A stretch of 64,000 bases of DNA from Sphingobium sp. JS3065 (GTDB lineage Bacteria > Pseudomonadota > Alphaproteobacteria > Sphingomonadales > Sphingomonadaceae), in the NCBI RefSeq assembly GCF_026427355.1, contig NZ_CP102664.1, positions 1,674,001 to 1,738,000 of the forward strand, written 5' to 3'. The notes beneath the pieces are model-generated. The model saw only the letters and a list, made by a program, of their open reading frames with translations, had not been told where the DNA came from and did not search any database. Positions within the stretch are counted from its first letter, which is position 1. Every line of letters starts with the position of its first letter. Positions 53,837-62,782 of this stretch are shown piece by piece. A program made the translations under genes and the position numbers.

Positions 53837-54226
53837 CTACTTCTTGCTGATGGCCGTCACCTCGCCGGTATTGCCGGTCAGCGTGAGATCAAAATCGACC
53901 TTGTCACCGACCTTGGCCGCATCGGTGATCGCCGGGGCCGCCTTGAACGCCATCGTCATCGCCGGCCACTTGGCTTCGGGGATCGGGCCATGATCGAGCG
54001 TGATCGTGCCTGCGGCCTTGTCGATGGCAGTGACCGTGCCATGGCCCTTGGCCATGATCTGCGCAGGGGCCGCCGGCGCCATCGCCATATTGCCCATGTC
54101 GCCGCTCATGGCTGCGGCGGGCGCCGTCTGGTTGGTCTCGGTCGCGATTGGCGTCTCCGCCTTCTTGCCGCAGGCGGCAGTCAGGGCGGCGAGGCCGAGG
54201 GCAATGGTCAGTCGTGCATAGTTCAT
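53837..54226 (-). CDS. cusF: CusF-like periplasmic copper-binding protein
   Basis: 129 residues. Lipobox-like signal (LGLAALTAACGKK), a Met-rich linker (MSGDMGNMAMAPA) and a CusF barrel with KGHGTVTAIDKAAGTITLDHGPIPEAKWPAMTMAF. The Trp and the two Met of WPAMTM are the Cu(I)/Ag(I)-binding residues, with the His of DHGPIP. It hands Cu(I) to the CusCBA pump. It is the last gene of the minus-strand copper operon, 17 bases after cusA. Confidence 0.9.
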   Translation of the reverse strand: MNYARLTIALGLAALTAACGKKAETPIATETNQTAPAAAMSGDMGNMAMAPAAPAQIMAKGHGTVTAIDKAAGTITLDHGPIPEAKWPAMTMAFKAAPAITDAAKVGDKVDFDLTLTGNTGEVTAISKK

Positions 54227-54243
54227 GGTCTTCTCCTTGCAGG

Positions 54244-57200
54244 TTAAACGGGTTGAGGTATCGGCTTGGTCTTCGGCCGGCGCAGCAGCAGATAAGCGGC
54301 GGGTAGGACGAACATGGAGAGCAGCGGCGCGGTGAGCATGCCGCCGATCATCGGTGCGGCGATGCGGCTCATCACCTCTGAACCCGCGCCCGATCCGAGC
54401 AGGATCGGCAGCAGGCCGGCGAGGATCACCGCCACCGTCATCGCCTTGGGCCGGACTCGCAGTAGCGCGCCTTCGCGCACCGCCGTTTCGACCTGAGCCG
54501 CATCCGGGGCTGGACCGCGATCCTCATAAGCGTGCTTGAGATAGATTAGCATCACCACACCGAACTCGGCGGAGACGCCGGCCAGCGCGATGAAGCCGAC
54601 CCCGGTCGCCACCGACTGATGATAGCCAAGCAGATAGAGGAGCCAGATGCCCCCAGTGAGCGCAAACGGCAGCGTGCCCATGATCAGCGCCGCTTCGTCG
54701 AAGCGCCGAAAGATCATGTAGAGCAGAACGAAGATGATGAGCAGAGTCGCGGGCACGACCAGCTTGAGCTTCTCGACCGCCCGCTGGAGATATTCGAACT
54801 GGCCGGAGTAAGCGATGCTGACGCCAGGCGAGAGCCTGACCTGTTTCGCGACTGCACGCTGGAGGTCGCCGACCACCGAGGCGAGGTCGCGTCCGCGCAC
54901 GTCGACATAGACCCAGGTCGAGGGCCGCGCATTCTCGGTCTTGAGCATCGGCGGGCCTTCGGCAATCGATACATCGGCCACGGTGCCGAGCGTGATCTGC
55001 TGGCCCGACGGGGTGAGGACCGGCAATGTCCGCAGCCCTTCGAGGCTGTCGCGCAGCTCGCGCGGATAGCGCACGCTGATCGGATAGCGGGCCAGCCCCT
55101 CGACTGTCTCGCCGATCGTCTCGCCGCCGATCGCGCCCGAGACGATCGCCTGCACATCGGTGATGTTGAGCCCGAACCGTGCGGCGGCGGCCCGGTCGAT
55201 ATCGACATCGACATAGCGCCCGCCGGTCAGCCGTTCGGCGAGGGCGGAGGAAACGCCCGGCACGGTCTTGGCGACCGTCTCGACATCATGCGCGATGCGA
55301 TCGAGCTGGGCGAGATCGGCGCCCGATACCTTGACCCCGATCGGGCTCTTGATGCCGGTCGCGAGCATGTCGATGCGGTTGCGGATCGGCGGCACCCAGA
55401 CATTGGCGAGGCCGGGCAGCTTCACCGTGCGGTCGAGTTCGTCGACCAGTTTCTCCGGCGTCATTCCGGGACGCCATTGGTCGCGGGGCTTGAACTGGAT
55501 CGTCGTCTCGAACATCTCCAGCGGCGCCGGATCAGTCGCGGTCTCGGCGCGACCGGCCTTGCCGAACACGCTCTCGACCTCGGGCACCGTCTTGATCAGC
55601 CGGTCGGTCTGCTGGAGCAGTTGCGAGGCCTTGGCCGCAGAGAGGCCCGGCAAGGCCGAGGGCATGTAGAGCAGGTCGCCCTCGTCGAGATTGGGCATGA
55701 ATTCGCCGCCAAGCCGGGTGAGTGGCCAGGCGGTCGTCGCGAAGACCAGCGCAGCGATCACCAGCACCGCCTTGGGTTTTCGCATCGTCCAGTCGATCGC
55801 TGGCCGATAAAGATCGGTCAGCCAGCGGTTGACCGGATTGGCCTGCTCGGCGGGGATGCGACCGCGGATCAGCCATCCCATCAGGATCGGCACCAGGGTC
55901 ACCGACAGGATCGCCGCCGACGCCATCGCATAGGTCTTGGTGAAGGCGAGTGGCGCGAACAGCCGGCCTTCCTGCGCCTCCAGCGTGAACACGGGAATGA
56001 ACGACAGCGTGATGATCAGCAGGCTGAAGAACAAGGCGGGCCCGACCTCGGCCGCCGCCTCGGTGACGACGGTCCAGCGCATCTCGCCCTCGAGATGCTT
56101 GCCAGGATGCTCCTGCTCCCAGCGCTCGATCTTCTTGTGGGCATTCTCGATCATCACCACGGCCGCATCGACCATCGCGCCGATGGCGATGGCGATACCG
56201 CCGAGCGACATGATATTGGCGTTCACTCCTTGGAATCGCATGACGACGAACGCCGCCAGCACGCCCAATGGCAGGGTCAGGATCGCGACCAGCGCTGAGC
56301 GGACATGCCAGAGGAACAGCCCGCAGACGATCGCGACGACGATGAACTCCTCGATCAGCTTGTGGGTGAGATTCTCGACGGCGCGATCGATGAGCTGCGA
56401 ACGGTCATAGACCGTCACCACCTCGACGCCGGGCGGCAGGCTTTTCTTGAGATCGGCGAGCTTGTCCTTGACCGCCGCGATCGTCTCACGCGCGTTCTTG
56501 CCCGAGCGAAGGATCACCACGCCGCCGGCGACTTCGCCCTCTCCGTTCAGTTCCGCGATGCCGCGCCGCATCTCGGGGCCGATCTGGATGGTTGCGACGT
56601 CGCCGAGACGCACGGGTACGCCACCGGCCGCCGTCTTCAGTGGAATCACCCGGAAGTCGTCGAGCGTCTTCAGATAGCCCGAGGCGCGGACCATATATTC
56701 GGCCTCGGCCATTTCGAGCACCGAGCCGCCCGCTTCCTGATTGGCCTGTTGGATCGCCTGGACCGCCTGTTGGTGGGTGATCCCGTAAGCGGCGAGCTTC
56801 ACCGGATCGAGCAGCACCTGGTATTGCTTGACCATGCCACCGATGCTTGCGACCTCGGCGACGCCGGTCACGGTCTTCAATTCGTAGCGCAGGAACCAGT
56901 CCTGAAGCCCACGGAGCTGCGACAGGTCATGCCGGCCGCTCCGGTCGACTAGCGCATATTCATAGACCCAGCCGACCCCGGTGGCGTCAGGGCCGAGCGC
57001 GCTGCGAGCGCTCGGCGGCAAGCGCCCCTGCACCTGATTCAAATATTCGAGCACGCGGCTGCGTGCCCAATAGAGATCGGTCCCGTCCTCGAAGATCACA
57101 TAGACGAAGCTGTCGCCGAAGAAGGAATAGCCGCGCACCGTCTTGGCGCCGGGCACAGACAGCATGGTGGTGGTCAGCGGATAGGTGACCTGGTTCTCGA

Positions 57201-57381
57201 CGATCTGCGGCGCTTGCCCCGGATAGGAGGTGCGGATCACGACCTGCACGTCGGACAGGTCGGGCAGCGCATCGATCGGGGTCGAGCGCACCGCCCACAA
57301 CCCGGCGCCGACCAATGCCAGCATCGCGATCAGGACGAAGAAGCGGTTCCTGACCGACCAGCGGATGAGATGGGCGATCAC
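54244..57381 (-). CDS. cusA: CusA-type RND Cu(I)/Ag(I) efflux pump
   Basis: 1045 residues, CusA length. N-terminus [21 protein letters not shown] then [19 protein letters not shown]4 [19 protein letters not shown] is the HME4 signature of Cu/Ag pumps, distinct from the DFG type in both CzcA copies. The periplasmic part shows Met-containing motifs, including [14 protein letters not shown]. It overlaps cusB by 4 bases. Works with CusB and CusC to expel Cu(I)/Ag(I). Confidence 0.95.
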   Translation of the reverse strand: MIAHLIRWSVRNRFFVLIAMLALVGAGLWAVRSTPIDALPDLSDVQVVIRTSYPGQAPQIVENQVTYPLTTTMLSVPGAKTVRGYSFFGDSFVYVIFEDGTDLYWARSRVLEYLNQVQGRLPPSARSALGPDATGVGWVYEYALVDRSGRHDLSQLRGLQDWFLRYELKTVTGVAEVASIGGMVKQYQVLLDPVKLAAYGITHQQAVQAIQQANQEAGGSVLEMAEAEYMVRASGYLKTLDDFRVIPLKTAAGGVPVRLGDVATIQIGPEMRRGIAELNGEGEVAGGVVILRSGKNARETIAAVKDKLADLKKSLPPGVEVVTVYDRSQLIDRAVENLTHKLIEEFIVVAIVCGLFLWHVRSALVAILTLPLGVLAAFVVMRFQGVNANIMSLGGIAIAIGAMVDAAVVMIENAHKKIERWEQEHPGKHLEGEMRWTVVTEAAAEVGPALFFSLLIITLSFIPVFTLEAQEGRLFAPLAFTKTYAMASAAILSVTLVPILMGWLIRGRIPAEQANPVNRWLTDLYRPAIDWTMRKPKAVLVIAALVFATTAWPLTRLGGEFMPNLDEGDLLYMPSALPGLSAAKASQLLQQTDRLIKTVPEVESVFGKAGRAETATDPAPLEMFETTIQFKPRDQWRPGMTPEKLVDELDRTVKLPGLANVWVPPIRNRIDMLATGIKSPIGVKVSGADLAQLDRIAHDVETVAKTVPGVSSALAERLTGGRYVDVDIDRAAAARFGLNITDVQAIVSGAIGGETIGETVEGLARYPISVRYPRELRDSLEGLRTLPVLTPSGQQITLGTVADVSIAEGPPMLKTENARPSTWVYVDVRGRDLASVVGDLQRAVAKQVRLSPGVSIAYSGQFEYLQRAVEKLKLVVPATLLIIFVLLYMIFRRFDEAALIMGTLPFALTGGIWLLYLLGYHQSVATGVGFIALAGVSAEFGVVMLIYLKHAYEDRGPAPDAAQVETAVREGALLRVRPKAMTVAVILAGLLPILLGSGAGSEVMSRIAAPMIGGMLTAPLLSMFVLPAAYLLLRRPKTKPIPQPV

Positions 57382-58865
57382 TGGCCAGCGACCTTCACCA
57401 TGCGCCGCACGGTCGGCCCCGCCGGTGGCCGGTCGAACCCGAAGCGGACGCGGTCGCCGGCCTTCAGGCCCCGCACGACCTTCGGATCGGGAAGCTGGAA
57501 CGTCATCGTCATCGCCGGCCAGCTGATGGCGGGCACCGGCTCATGGCTGAGCGTCACCGAATTGGCGGTGATCTGCTCTATCTTGCCGACGGTCTCGTAG
57601 AGCGCGGCCGTAGCTGCTGGTTTGACGGCAGCCGTCGGCGTGCCCCCGATCGGCCGCGCCTCCACGCCCGAGAGGCTCGCCTCGGAATCAATCAGGAACT
57701 GGCCCGACGCGACGATCTTCTCCCCTTCGCCGAGGCCCGCCAGGATCTCGGTGTCGCCGCCGGATTCACGGCCGGTCTGCACTTCGGCAGGCCGGTAGCG
57801 CCCCTTGTCTAGTGCGAGCATCACCAATGTCCGCTTGCCGGTGCGGATCAACGCTTCGGATGGCACCAGCAGCGCCGGTTGTGCGCTGCCGCCGAACGAC
57901 ACGGTGGCGAACATGCCGGGACGCAGACGCCCGCCGCGGTTGGGAAGCTCGATCCGCACGGTCAGCGTCCGGCTATCCGCCTGTGTCTGGGGCAGGATCG
58001 CGGAAACACGGCCCGACAAGGTCTCGCCGGGAAATGCCGCGAGCGTTGCCTGCACGGTTTGCCCGGGCCTGAGCGGACCGGCGATCGCCTCGGGCACGGC
58101 GGCGTTGAGCCAGACCGTGCCGAGGCCGTTGACCTCGGCGAGTGTCTGCCCCGCCGTCATCGTCATCCCTGCCCGAACGTCCAATGTCTTGATGACCCCA
58201 CCGGTCGGCGTGGAGATCGTCACCACGTTATGCGGTCGCCCCGTCCGCTCGACCGACGCGATCGTGCCAGACGGCATTCCAAGCAGCGCGAGCCGCTGGC
58301 GCGCCGCCTGGATCAACGCTGCGTTCCCGGAGCGGCGAACCGCAAGAAACTCGGCCTGTGCGCCCGCCCATTCGGGAACGAGCAGATCGGCAAGCGGGGC
58401 ACCGGCGCCGATGATGTCGCCGGGCGCACGGGCATAGACACGGCTAACGAACCCGCCCGCGCGCGCCTGGACGATCGCGACATCGCGCTGATTGAAGTCG
58501 ATCGTGCCGGTGGCGGTGAGGCTACTGGCGAGCTCCCCGCGGCGCGCCGCAACTGTGCGGAGCCCCAGCGTTTGCGAGGTCGCCGGATCGATCCGCACGC
58601 CGGGTGCGTCGCCCCCGCCTTCGTCGGCATATTTGGCGACAAGCTGCATATCCATGAACGGCGATTTGCCCGGCTTGTCGAAATGCTGCGACGGCACCAT
58701 CGGATCGTACCAGTAGAGCGCCTTACGGCCGGGATCGGCTGTTTGCATGTGAGCGGTTTCACTCCCACCGAGATGAGCGATGCCATAACCTGCGCCGCCG
58801 GCAACGAGCGCTAGCATTGCTGCAGCAAGTCCGAGCCGGGCGCGCGGTGATATCTCAAGGCTCAT
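57378..58865 (-). CDS. cusB: CusB-type membrane-fusion protein with C-terminal CusF domain
   Basis: 495 residues from ATG 58865. Anchor [18 protein letters not shown]; an N-terminal heavy-metal-binding segment [23 protein letters not shown] with the CusB Met/His ligands; adaptor core [22 protein letters not shown]. The last 80 residues are an extra CusF-like domain ([21 protein letters not shown]), again with WPAMTM. A fused and a free CusF occur in the same operon. The stop overlaps cusA and the start overlaps cusC. Confidence 0.93.
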   Translation of the reverse strand: MSLEISPRARLGLAAAMLALVAGGAGYGIAHLGGSETAHMQTADPGRKALYWYDPMVPSQHFDKPGKSPFMDMQLVAKYADEGGGDAPGVRIDPATSQTLGLRTVAARRGELASSLTATGTIDFNQRDVAIVQARAGGFVSRVYARAPGDIIGAGAPLADLLVPEWAGAQAEFLAVRRSGNAALIQAARQRLALLGMPSGTIASVERTGRPHNVVTISTPTGGVIKTLDVRAGMTMTAGQTLAEVNGLGTVWLNAAVPEAIAGPLRPGQTVQATLAAFPGETLSGRVSAILPQTQADSRTLTVRIELPNRGGRLRPGMFATVSFGGSAQPALLVPSEALIRTGKRTLVMLALDKGRYRPAEVQTGRESGGDTEILAGLGEGEKIVASGQFLIDSEASLSGVEARPIGGTPTAAVKPAATAALYETVGKIEQITANSVTLSHEPVPAISWPAMTMTFQLPDPKVVRGLKAGDRVRFGFDRPPAGPTVRRMVKVAGQ

Positions 58866-60091
58866 TGGTCGGCGCTCCGATAGGTGAGGGTCAGCCGCGC
58901 GCCGTCGGCGACGACCAGGGCTTCGCGGTCGAGGGCAGTGAGGGTCGCGTCGGCGAGCGCGGCATAGGCGTCTGCGACATCGACGAGACTCGCGCGTCCA
59001 GCGCCGTAGCTGGCAGTCTCCAATTTGACGCGCTGGTCGGCAAGCGGCTGCAGCGTGTCCCGCGCGCGCATCCACTGCTCATGATGCATGATATGATCGG
59101 CGAGATCGGCGTCGAGGTCGGCGGCGAGCGCGCGGCGGGTGGCCTCGCGTTCGACCAGGACCCGCCCGGCATTGGCCTGGGCCGCGGCGATCCCGGCATT
59201 CTGGCGATTGCGGGTGAAGAACGGCAGGCTGACGGTTATACCGGCAGAAACATAATCGCCGAACCGGGGATCGCGCCGTTGATAGGCCAGGTTGACGCCG
59301 AAGTCGGAGCGCCGTCCGGCGTCGGCCAGGCGAACATCGGCATCCGCTTGCCCCGCCTGGGCATCGATCATCCGGATCGTGGGCTGGCGATCGAGTCCTG
59401 CGCGCAGGGTTGCCGCATCGACCGCAAAATCGGGGATCGGTCCGGCGATCTCGGGCGCGGGATCGCCGGTCCAGCGGGTCAGCGTCGCGCGTGCCCGCGC
59501 CACATTCGACACCAGTTCGCTGCGGCGATCCTGCATGGCGGCGACCGCCTGCTGCCCGGCGAGGGTCTGCGCCGGCCGCGCATTGCCCGAGGCGACAGCG
59601 CCCGGCGTCGTTCCGACCACGCGCTCGAGGCGGGACAGGACATCGTCGAGTGCAGCAAGTCTGCGTTCGGCATAGGCCAGGTTGATCCAGGCGAGCGCGG
59701 TGCCAACCTCGACCGTGCGGGCCTCGACCGCGGTATCGGCCTCGGCCGCCTTGATATCGCTATCGGCGCGCGCCTGCTGGGCATGGCGCTTGGCGAGATT
59801 GGGAATGTCCTGCGACACGCCGACCCGCGCCATCGTGAAATCGTCACGCTGCGGCTCGAACGCGAGCGGTCCCGAGATCGGGAAGCTCTCGACGCTCACG
59901 CCAAGCGTCGGGTCGGGCAGCGCGCCTGCCCCGCCGCGCGCGGACCGCGCGGCATCGGCGCCGAGCGCCTTGGCCTTGATCGACGGCGCTTCCTGCCGGG
60001 CGCGCTGGAGCGCAGCTTCAAAAGTGAGCGGCCCGGCAAACGCGATCCCGGGGATCGCCGCGAGCAGCGGCAGACATAGAAACAATCGCAT
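58862..60091 (-). CDS. cusC: CusC-type outer-membrane efflux protein
   Basis: 409 residues, TolC family. Signal peptide LCLPLLAAIPGIAFA; blocks GALPDPTLGVSVESFPISGP and VGVSQDIPNLAKRHAQQARA mark the Cu/Ag subgroup, while YVSAGITVSLPFFTRNRQNA is the second repeat. It forms the outer-membrane channel for CusBA. It overlaps the cusB start by 4 bases. The 134 bases upstream separate it from a small Met/Cys protein gene. Confidence 0.93.
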   Translation of the reverse strand: MRLFLCLPLLAAIPGIAFAGPLTFEAALQRARQEAPSIKAKALGADAARSARGGAGALPDPTLGVSVESFPISGPLAFEPQRDDFTMARVGVSQDIPNLAKRHAQQARADSDIKAAEADTAVEARTVEVGTALAWINLAYAERRLAALDDVLSRLERVVGTTPGAVASGNARPAQTLAGQQAVAAMQDRRSELVSNVARARATLTRWTGDPAPEIAGPIPDFAVDAATLRAGLDRQPTIRMIDAQAGQADADVRLADAGRRSDFGVNLAYQRRDPRFGDYVSAGITVSLPFFTRNRQNAGIAAAQANAGRVLVEREATRRALAADLDADLADHIMHHEQWMRARDTLQPLADQRVKLETASYGAGRASLVDVADAYAALADATLTALDREALVVADGARLTLTYRSADQ

Positions 60092-60225
60092 GGAAAACTC
60101 CTGATCGAGCGATCAGGCCGACATCGCGCACTATGACGGGCATGTCAGTGGCGGCAGGATGGGGACATCCCGCCGCCACTGCTGGCCTAGCCGTCTATGC
60201 GACCTGAAGCGGCCAGAATCTGTGC

Positions 60226-60516
60226 CTAGCCAACCGAAGTGGCCGACGGCGATGCCATGCTGTGCATCTGCTTCATGCAATCAGCAGCGGCAGTGCTGCT
60301 CATCTTCATCATGTCGCAGTCGCAAGCCCCCACTTGCGTGGCATCAGGCACCCATACACGCCGCTGGGTAGGCCCCGTGGCACGCGGGCCATATTGCGGA
60401 ACCGGCTTCCACTCATAGTGGCCGGACTGTTGGCTGTGGTCGGGTTGGCCGGCGAACGCGGCGACGGGTGCGGCAAGGGCGAGCCCCAGCAGAGCATAGA
60501 AAACACGGTTTTTCAT
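60226..60516 (-). CDS. Small exported Met/Cys-rich copper-operon protein
   Basis: 96 residues from ATG 60516. Signal peptide FYALLGLALAAPVAAFAG; mature part HYEWKPVPQYGPRATGP and a C-terminal cluster GACDCDMMKMSSTAAADCMKQMHSM with three Cys and several Met, a typical Cu(I)-type ligand set. No named family, but similar small proteins lie in sphingomonad cop/cus operons. Likely a periplasmic copper buffer or chaperone. Confidence 0.75.
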   Translation of the reverse strand: MKNRVFYALLGLALAAPVAAFAGQPDHSQQSGHYEWKPVPQYGPRATGPTQRRVWVPDATQVGACDCDMMKMSSTAAADCMKQMHSMASPSATSVG

Positions 60517-60618
60517 GACTGTAATCCTTTGGCAAAACATCGTGGTAGCCGCAGATTGAGCAGGATGTTTGGTGCGCGACAGGCGCAACGATCCTGTCAG
60601 CCTGACGGCCGGTTTCGA

Positions 60619-61014
60619 TCAGCCAAGGAGAGTCGGTGGTTCCGGTTCAGGAGTAAGATCACTGCCGCGCAGGACCGTGGTGGTTGTCCAGAAAGCCAGG
60701 GTTGAACCGGCTTCGCGGCTGCCAAGCACCGGTGCGTCATTGCGCACGGCCATGGGAATGAGGCAGCCCATCGCGGCGATGCAGGCCAGTGTCATGCCCT
60801 TGCACGGTTTCTGCGCAGGCTGCTGTTGCTGCGCCATCATCTTCATGCAGTCTTCGGACATGCCGGAAGCGGCCATACTCGACATCGCCATCGGCGCGGA
60901 CGCCGCAGGCGGGCCGGACGCAAAGGCGGCTTCCTGGCCGAGCAGACCGATCAGGGCTCCAAGCAGGAGAAAGAGATGAAGCGCACGTTTCACAGCCGTA
61001 ACCGAATACACCAC
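60619..61014 (-). CDS. Small membrane/exported Met-Cys protein in copper operon
   Basis: 131 residues from a GTG. An N-terminal hydrophobic segment (LHLFLLLGALIGLLGQEAAFA) is followed by PMAMSSMAASGMSEDCMKMM, QQQQPAQKPCKGMTLACIAAMGC with four Cys in total, and a second short hydrophobic stretch. The pattern resembles uncharacterised proteins near copper genes. Start choice is uncertain: no strong ribosome site. Probably binds Cu(I) in the periplasm. Confidence 0.7.
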   Translation of the reverse strand: MVYSVTAVKRALHLFLLLGALIGLLGQEAAFASGPPAASAPMAMSSMAASGMSEDCMKMMAQQQQPAQKPCKGMTLACIAAMGCLIPMAVRNDAPVLGSREAGSTLAFWTTTTVLRGSDLTPEPEPPTLLG

Positions 61015-61039
61015 TCATGATCCAGGGACAACGCCATAC

Positions 61040-61486
61040 TCATCCGCCGTGGCGGGCGAAGATGGTTTCGCGGCCTGCACCAAAGGCAATGACATTGAAA
61101 GATTGGGCCGCCTGCCCGGGGACTTCCATGCCCGGTGATCCGACAGGCATGCCTGTTACGGCGAGACCGCTCACACCACGCGGACGCTGCGCGAGAAGGC
61201 GCTTCATGTCCGCGATGGGGACATGGCCCTCGAAAACCATACCATCGACGATCGCTGTATGACACGATGATAGCCGAGCCGGTACGCCGTGCGCGCGCTG
61301 AAAGGTGGATCGCTGCTGATCGTCGACGATGGATAAGCGCCGGTCGAATTGCTGACGGACCTGGGCAGCCCATTGCTCGCAGCAACCACAGCCGGGATCC
61401 CGGTGAACGACGATGTCCGCAGCCGCTATCGCAAGCGAAGGAACGCCGAGGGCGAGGCACGCTGCAAAGAGGGAGGCAGACTTCAT
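61040..61486 (-). CDS. DUF411 metal-binding protein
   Basis: 148 residues. Signal peptide SLFAACLALGVPSLAIA; DUF411 signature VVHRDPGCGCCEQWAA near residue 27, RLSSCHTAIVDGMVFEGHVP in the middle and VSGLAVTGMPVGSPGME later. DUF411 proteins are periplasmic, thioredoxin-like, and found with copper and other metal-resistance genes; the CGCC and SCH residues likely bind Cu. It is downstream of copB on the same strand, 150 bases apart. Confidence 0.9.
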   Translation of the reverse strand: MKSASLFAACLALGVPSLAIAAADIVVHRDPGCGCCEQWAAQVRQQFDRRLSIVDDQQRSTFQRAHGVPARLSSCHTAIVDGMVFEGHVPIADMKRLLAQRPRGVSGLAVTGMPVGSPGMEVPGQAAQSFNVIAFGAGRETIFARHGG

Positions 61487-61544
61487 GTCGTCATTCCTGT
61501 TCGTACGTTCGATAACCACCGCCAGCTGCGGCCAATTACGCACT

Positions 61545-61580
61545 TGACCCTATTATACAGCTGCGATGCCCTTATCGTTA
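61545..61580 (-). promoter_or_regulatory. Candidate promoter of the DUF411-cus genes
   Basis: On the minus strand an extended -10, TG then TATAAT (61552-61557), lies 65 bases before the DUF411 start, with a weak GTAACG 18 bases upstream as -35. It would allow transcription independent of copAB. Confidence 0.35.
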
Positions 61581-61636
61581 CATACGCAGCAGAAAGATCC
61601 ATCCCTCAGAAAAACACATTGCACCGGCGACCGATG

Positions 61637-62782
61637 TCAAAACCAGCTTCTCAAGCCGATCACAAAGCTCGTCGTTCCGACATTCTTGCCGTCGAGCCGC
61701 GCATAGCGAGCTGTATCGCCAACTTTCCGATCATAGGACACACCGATATAGGGCGCGAACTCCCGCCTGATCTCATAGCGAAGCCGCAGACCCAGTTCGG
61801 CGTTCGATAGGCCCGAACCAATCCGGTTCTCGGGTACATCCTGCGCCGCGAAATTCAGCTCGACGCGCGGCTGGAGGATCAGGCGTTGGGTGATCCGCTG
61901 ATCATAATAGCCCTCGGCTCGAGCGAGAACATCGCCCTTGTCAGACAGGAACAGCGCGCCTTCGATCTCAAACCAGTTGGGCGCCAGTCCTTCGATGCCG
62001 ATGGTCGCATAAGTACGCGAGGGGTTCGGCTTGAAATCGTACCTGACACCCGCCTGCAGGTTCCAGTACGGATCGATCGCACGGCTGTAGAGCGCCTGCA
62101 CTTCGGCGCTATCGACGCCGCCGCCCTTGAACGCCCCTTCGCCCTCGCTCTTGACGACCAACCGGTTGATGTCCCCGCCGAGCCATGCCTCTCCGTCCCA
62201 GCGAAAGCCGTCGCCGCCCTTGCGCGCCTGATACTCGGCCAGATTGAACATGACCTGGTGGAAGCTGCCGCCGCCATGCTCCCTGTAGAGATCGGTCCGC
62301 ACGCGCGCCATTTCCGCAGCCGGAAAGGCGCGATCGGCATAATGGTCGGTCGGCGGCGCAGGCGCCGGGGCGGTGCCGGGCGCCAGGGCGGTGCCGCCCG
62401 TTCCATGGTCAGCCGTGCCTGGTCCCATCTCCATGCCGGGCATGGTGGCCATGTCGTGCTTTCCCGCGCTCACCGCCGCCGGAGCGCCGGGCATGGCCAT
62501 CCCGGGCATCGTCGTCATGTCATGGTCCGCATGCGGATCTGCTCCCCCAGCGACTGCCGGAGCGGGCTTTGCGACGGCCGGACGCGCTGGCGTGGATGCC
62601 GACGCGCGCGGAACAGCGGGCAGCGGTCGTTGCGTCGGCGGCTTTCGCATTGTCGGCTTTGCCGCAGGCTTCTTCGGCGCCGGCATCTGCATGCCAGGCA
62701 TGTTCGACTGGTCCATCGCCTGCGCCGCGACCGGGGCGGGGATCGCGAGCGGCGCGAGCGCAAGGAGAAGGATGCGGTTCAT
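61637..62782 (-). CDS. copB: Copper resistance protein B
   Basis: 381 residues. Signal peptide LLALAPLAIPAPVAAQA; an N-terminal Met/His-rich region (NMPGMQMP, DPHADHDMTTMPGMAMP, HDMATMPGMEMG); then the CopB beta-barrel from about residue 150 (FHQVMFNLAEYQ, YWNLQAGVRYDFKP, YIGVSYDRKVG) ending in an aromatic residue (LRSWF). CopB is the outer-membrane copper-binding partner of CopA. Its start overlaps the copA stop by 4 bases. Confidence 0.93.
   Translation of the reverse strand: MNRILLLALAPLAIPAPVAAQAMDQSNMPGMQMPAPKKPAAKPTMRKPPTQRPLPAVPRASASTPARPAVAKPAPAVAGGADPHADHDMTTMPGMAMPGAPAAVSAGKHDMATMPGMEMGPGTADHGTGGTALAPGTAPAPAPPTDHYADRAFPAAEMARVRTDLYREHGGGSFHQVMFNLAEYQARKGGDGFRWDGEAWLGGDINRLVVKSEGEGAFKGGGVDSAEVQALYSRAIDPYWNLQAGVRYDFKPNPSRTYATIGIEGLAPNWFEIEGALFLSDKGDVLARAEGYYDQRITQRLILQPRVELNFAAQDVPENRIGSGLSNAELGLRLRYEIRREFAPYIGVSYDRKVGDTARYARLDGKNVGTTSFVIGLRSWF

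Noticed and set aside
54619..56298. 559-codon plus-strand frame opposite cusA
   Set aside because: Its His/Arg/Asp-rich composition is that of an antisense frame, and cusA on the minus strand is clear.
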